Below are positions 5,342-5,513 of a stretch of DNA of 5,513 bases, one piece after another. The position numbers were made by a program, and so were the translations under genes. Origin of the DNA: JABWBR01 sp036741235. GTDB taxonomy: Bacteria > Bacteroidota > Bacteroidia > Chitinophagales > Saprospiraceae. Each line of letters begins with the position of its first letter. Position 1 is the first letter of the stretch. The notes under the pieces were generated by a model. It saw only the letters and a list, made by a program, of their open reading frames with translations. It made no database searches and had not been told where the DNA came from. The stretch lies in the NCBI GenBank assembly GCA_036741235.1, contig DAINSQ010000242.1:1-5513 (forward strand), in the 5' to 3' direction.

Positions 5342-5513
5342 ATGGCATATAACTTTAAGAGAATTGATTGGGGGCCTGATGAGGCCAAGGGAGATCAAAA
5401 TCTCCTACACTATTTCATGAAAATTCCAGACTATGACGCCCTAATGAATGGATACAAACGGTATATAATTGGTCGGAAGGGTACTGGTAAGACTGCTCTA
5501 CTAGAGCGGATCA
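5342..5513 (+). CDS. P-loop (AAA-like) ATPase, N-terminal part, cut by window end
   Basis: Fifty-seven residues are visible. ATG 5342 is chosen because an in-frame TAA lies at 5327-5329 and an A-rich Bacteroidota-type leader (AAAAAACAATAAAT) precedes it. The N-terminus has DWGPDEAKGDQNLLHYF (residues 9-25) and then YIIGRKGTGKTALLERI (41-57). The second stretch is a textbook Walker A: G44-x-x-G-x-G-K50-T51. The DEAKGD...LL.YF...P.Y..L..G...YIIGRKG layout recalls poorly characterised bacterial P-loop ATPases (Sll1717-like or ORC/CDC6-like groups) that often sit in defence or mobile loci. I cannot choose between them from the first 57 residues. Walker B, sensor and any effector domain are outside the window. 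Its placement behind the promoter and hairpin array suggests shared transcription or regulation. Confidence 0.8.
   Translation, partial: MAYNFKRIDWGPDEAKGDQNLLHYFMKIPDYDALMNGYKRYIIGRKGTGKTALLERI

Noticed and set aside
5126..5398. Minus-strand frames crossing the gap
   Set aside because: They are open only because N codons are read through; they overlap the non-coding repeats and the ATPase start.

Overview
The window looks like draft-quality DNA from a Bacteroidota bacterium. Several signs agree: an RHS protein tail of the Bacteroidota type (PYHYVANNPI..IDPDG), a secreted Asp-box/VPS10-like propeller protein whose signal peptide ends in ATAQ, a TTG-N20-TATATTTG promoter, little use of Shine-Dalgarno sequences, and low-complexity intergenic DNA. 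A run of 97 N (5197-5293) shows that it comes from an incomplete assembly.

Layout. (1) Nt 2-1050, AT-rich, plus strand: the C-terminal end of an RHS polymorphic toxin whose tip is an L,D-transpeptidase-like Tlde1/DUF2778 domain (His at 542-544, Ser-x-Gly-Cys ending at 572-574). Two bases later comes a small membrane protein that is the likely immunity partner. (2) Nt 1051-1426: gene-free, hairpin-rich and low-complexity spacer between convergent genes. (3) Nt 1427-4253, minus strand, GC-richer: an exported multi-Asp-box propeller protein of about 940 codons. It is split into two frames at about 3710, where roughly 20 expected residues are missing. (4) Nt 4442-4790, plus strand: an intact small antitoxin-like gene overlapping by one base the start of a PIN-domain (VapC-like) toxin. 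The toxin is frameshifted in its first catalytic Asp codon and only a stub remains. (5) Nt 4799-4874: a probable terminator followed by a very good Bacteroidota promoter. (6) Nt 4989-5196 and probably on into the gap: an array of 58-bp structured, non-coding repeats, each able to fold into a long hairpin. (7) Nt 5342 to the end: the N-terminus of a P-loop ATPase (Walker A GRKGTGKT).

How the parts fit. The RHS tail and the membrane gene form a contact-dependent, cell-wall-targeting toxin/immunity pair. The second pair (antitoxin plus PIN stub) is a decayed toxin-antitoxin module. The promoter, hairpin-repeat array and ATPase form a compact unit that matches no system I recognise. It is the best candidate for something undescribed: it could be an RNA-repeat-associated ATPase (defence-like), an iteron-like protein-binding array, or simply a minisatellite. 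The window ends too early in the ATPase to decide.
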